Shown: in pieces, positions 5,468-6,392 of the stretch | Layout: each line of letters begins with the position of its first letter | Position numbering within the stretch: position 1 is the stretch's first letter | Assembly (NCBI GenBank): GCA_027063545.1 | Contig: JAMORN010000153.1 | Span: 1 to 6,392, forward strand | Reading direction: 5' to 3' | DNA from: JAMORN01 sp027063545 [NCBI: bacterium] | GTDB lineage: Bacteria; JAMORN01 | Length of the DNA stretch: 6,392 bases | Position numbers and translations under genes: made by a program | Notes under the pieces: generated by a model | What the model was told of the DNA's origin: nothing | Database searches by the model: none | The model's input: only the letters and a program-made list of their open reading frames with translations

Positions 5468-6160
5468 ATGAAACCAAGTAAATATCATAAAAATAAAAGT
5501 TTCCATAATTGGCTTGTATATAGAACCTTAGATAGGCATTTAATTAAATATTCAAAATATATTAAGGGAATCTTGGTAGATTTGGGATGTGGGGAAAAAC
5601 CGTATAAAGAATTTTTTTTAAAATATTGCAATAAGTACATAGGGGTAGACTGGAGTAATTCTTTGCATAACGTTAAACCTGATGTTATTTCAGACTTAAA
5701 TCAAAAAATAAATTTACCAAGTGAGTATGCAGATACGGCTGTGGCTATCTCTGTTATGGAGCATTTATATAATCCACAAAAATTTTTAAATGAAGTTTAT
5801 AGAATATTGAAAAAAGATTCTTACTTTATTTTACAGATTCCCTGGCAGTGGTGGGTACATGAGGCTCCTTATGATTATTTTAGATATACTCCTTATGCTC
5901 TTAAATATTTATTAGAAAATGCTGGATTTGAAATTATAGAAATATCTCCACAAGGTGGATTATTTAGTACTTTAGCATTGAAATTAAATTATTTTACTCT
6001 TAGACTTATAAAAGGTCCAAAATTTTTAAAACTTTTGATAAAGCTATTTTTAATACCTATGTGGAACTTGTCTCAGTATCTAGCTATATTATTGGATAAG
6101 TTAGATAGACATTGGATGTTAGAGGCACCAGGTTATTTTGTTTTAGCCAGAAAGAAATGA
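5468..6160 (+). CDS. Class I SAM-dependent methyltransferase (Methyltransf_11-like)
   Basis: Transfers a methyl group from S-adenosylmethionine; the acceptor is not evident. In its 230 residues, motif I is VDLGCGEKPY (37-46), the acidic residue that would hold the SAM ribose is Asp61 in YIGVDWS (57-63), motif IV is AVAISVMEHL (91-100), and ILKKDSYFILQIP (113-125) is the post-motif segment. HEAPYDYFRYTPYALKYLLENAGFE (131-155) is typical of methyltransferases in surface-polysaccharide clusters. The C-terminal third (about 166-210) is hydrophobic and aromatic, suggesting membrane association or a lipid-linked substrate. The ATG at 5468 is preceded by GGGAGA (5455-5460); the ATG at 5463 is out of frame. 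It stands alone behind its own promoter and ends 9 bp before the right IS. Methylation of the glycan built by the upstream genes is an inference from position. Confidence 0.88.
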   Translation: MKPSKYHKNKSFHNWLVYRTLDRHLIKYSKYIKGILVDLGCGEKPYKEFFLKYCNKYIGVDWSNSLHNVKPDVISDLNQKINLPSEYADTAVAISVMEHLYNPQKFLNEVYRILKKDSYFILQIPWQWWVHEAPYDYFRYTPYALKYLLENAGFEIIEISPQGGLFSTLALKLNYFTLRLIKGPKFLKLLIKLFLIPMWNLSQYLAILLDKLDRHWMLEAPGYFVLARKK

Positions 6161-6196
6161 TAGAAATAAGGTATTCTTATTAAAATCTGATAAATA

Positions 6197-6231
6197 TAGC
6201 TTTATTAGATTTGCCTTCATAATAAAGACTA
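6197..6231. other. Stem-loop just downstream of the IS transposase stop
   Basis: TAGCTTTATTA (6197-6207) pairs with TAATAAAG-A-CTA (6220-6231), giving an 11-bp stem with one bulged A (6228) and a 12-nt loop. On the transposase (minus) strand it starts within 10 nt of the TAG stop and is followed by T-rich sequence, so it could act as a weak terminator or protect the mRNA end. The left IS copy has lost its right arm through the 6-bp gap near 508. Confidence 0.45.
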
Positions 6232-6235
6232 ATAG

Positions 6236-6392
6236 CTAACGAGTGTTTAAGCATGTTTTAAACTGGGATTGCCCCAAAAACTGTGTAAATTTTATCACAC
6301 CTCCCGCATTTTTTGCTCTTAACCAAGAATGCAAAGCTTCATTTCTATTTACCTCTTTAAACTTACCGTTTTTAACTTTTTCTCGTTTATAT
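6236..6392 (-). CDS. IS1-family transposase, C-terminal 51 residues (partial)
   Basis: The minus strand reads from 6391 down to TAG at 6238-6236 with no interruption: YKREKVKNGKFKEVNRNEAL, then HSWLRAKNAG and a Lys/Gln-rich tail ending CLNTR. NEALHSWLR corresponds to the IS1 segment around the third catalytic residue (Glu) of the DDE core, where IS1 has RIERHNLNLRQHL. The N-terminus, zinc finger and first two catalytic Asp residues lie outside the window. This copy has CGA, CAG and CAG where the left copy has TGA, TAG and TAG, so it may be functional. It should be made by -1 frameshifting if the upstream part resembles the left copy. Confidence 0.85.
   Translation of the reverse strand, partial: YKREKVKNGKFKEVNRNEALHSWLRAKNAGGVIKFTQFLGQSQFKTCLNTR

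Larger units (their letters stand above)
6170..6392 (-). mobile_element. IS1-family insertion sequence, right end (right copy)
   Basis: Second copy of the element seen at 1-535, inverted relative to it and cut by the window edge. Its right terminus is at 6170 (GGTATTCTTATTAAAATC read inward on the + strand), where similarity to the left copy ends. The transposase reading frame is intact over the visible part, in contrast to the left copy. It sits 9 bp after the methyltransferase stop. IS1-type insertions usually duplicate 8-9 bp, so 6161-6169 (TAGAAATAA) is the expected target repeat, with its twin beyond the window. Confidence 0.88.

Noticed and set aside
1-6392. CRISPR array, tRNA, rRNA or phage genes
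   Set aside because: No regularly spaced repeats, cloverleaf-like sequence, rRNA-like blocks or phage proteins were seen on either strand.

Overview
The window is AT-rich bacterial DNA (very roughly 30% GC, judged by eye). It has strong GGAGGT-type ribosome binding sites and many AGA and ATA codons. That suits a low-GC bacterium such as a Firmicute, Fusobacterium or thermophilic Aquificota relative, but the sequence does not let me name a phylum. Nearly everything reads on the + strand in short-spaced, operon-like order.

Layout. Positions 1-535 are a decayed IS1-family insertion sequence entering from the left edge, with its right end at 535. Positions 537-572 hold what looks like the last codons of an upstream gene cut by that insertion. 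Positions 577-4337 are a compact four-gene sugar operon: rfbB (dTDP-glucose 4,6-dehydratase), a wecF-like Fuc4NAc transferase, a left-handed beta-helix acetyltransferase, and wecE (dTDP-4-keto-6-deoxyglucose 4-aminotransferase). Positions 4368-5220 hold two small cysteine-rich genes I do not recognise. A 247-bp gap carrying a good sigma-70-type promoter leads to a SAM-dependent methyltransferase (5468-6160). Nine bases after its stop, a second copy of the same insertion sequence begins (6170) in the opposite orientation and runs off the right edge; its visible transposase end is intact.

How it works together. The four sugar enzymes form nearly the whole route dTDP-glucose -> dTDP-4-keto-6-deoxyglucose -> dTDP-4-amino-4,6-dideoxygalactose -> dTDP-Fuc4NAc -> lipid-linked oligosaccharide. 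This is the chemistry of the enterobacterial common antigen pathway, with a hexapeptide-repeat enzyme apparently in place of the GNAT-type WecD. The thymidylyltransferase (RmlA) that makes dTDP-glucose is absent from the window. The methyltransferase is of a type common in surface-polysaccharide clusters. The block 536-6169 is bracketed by inverted IS copies with their right ends facing inward, so it has the geometry of a composite transposon, although the left copy is clearly defective.

Most notable points: the IS-flanked Fuc4NAc module, a possible hybrid promoter formed at the left IS junction, an A7 frameshift site in the transposase remnant, and the two orphan cysteine-rich genes.
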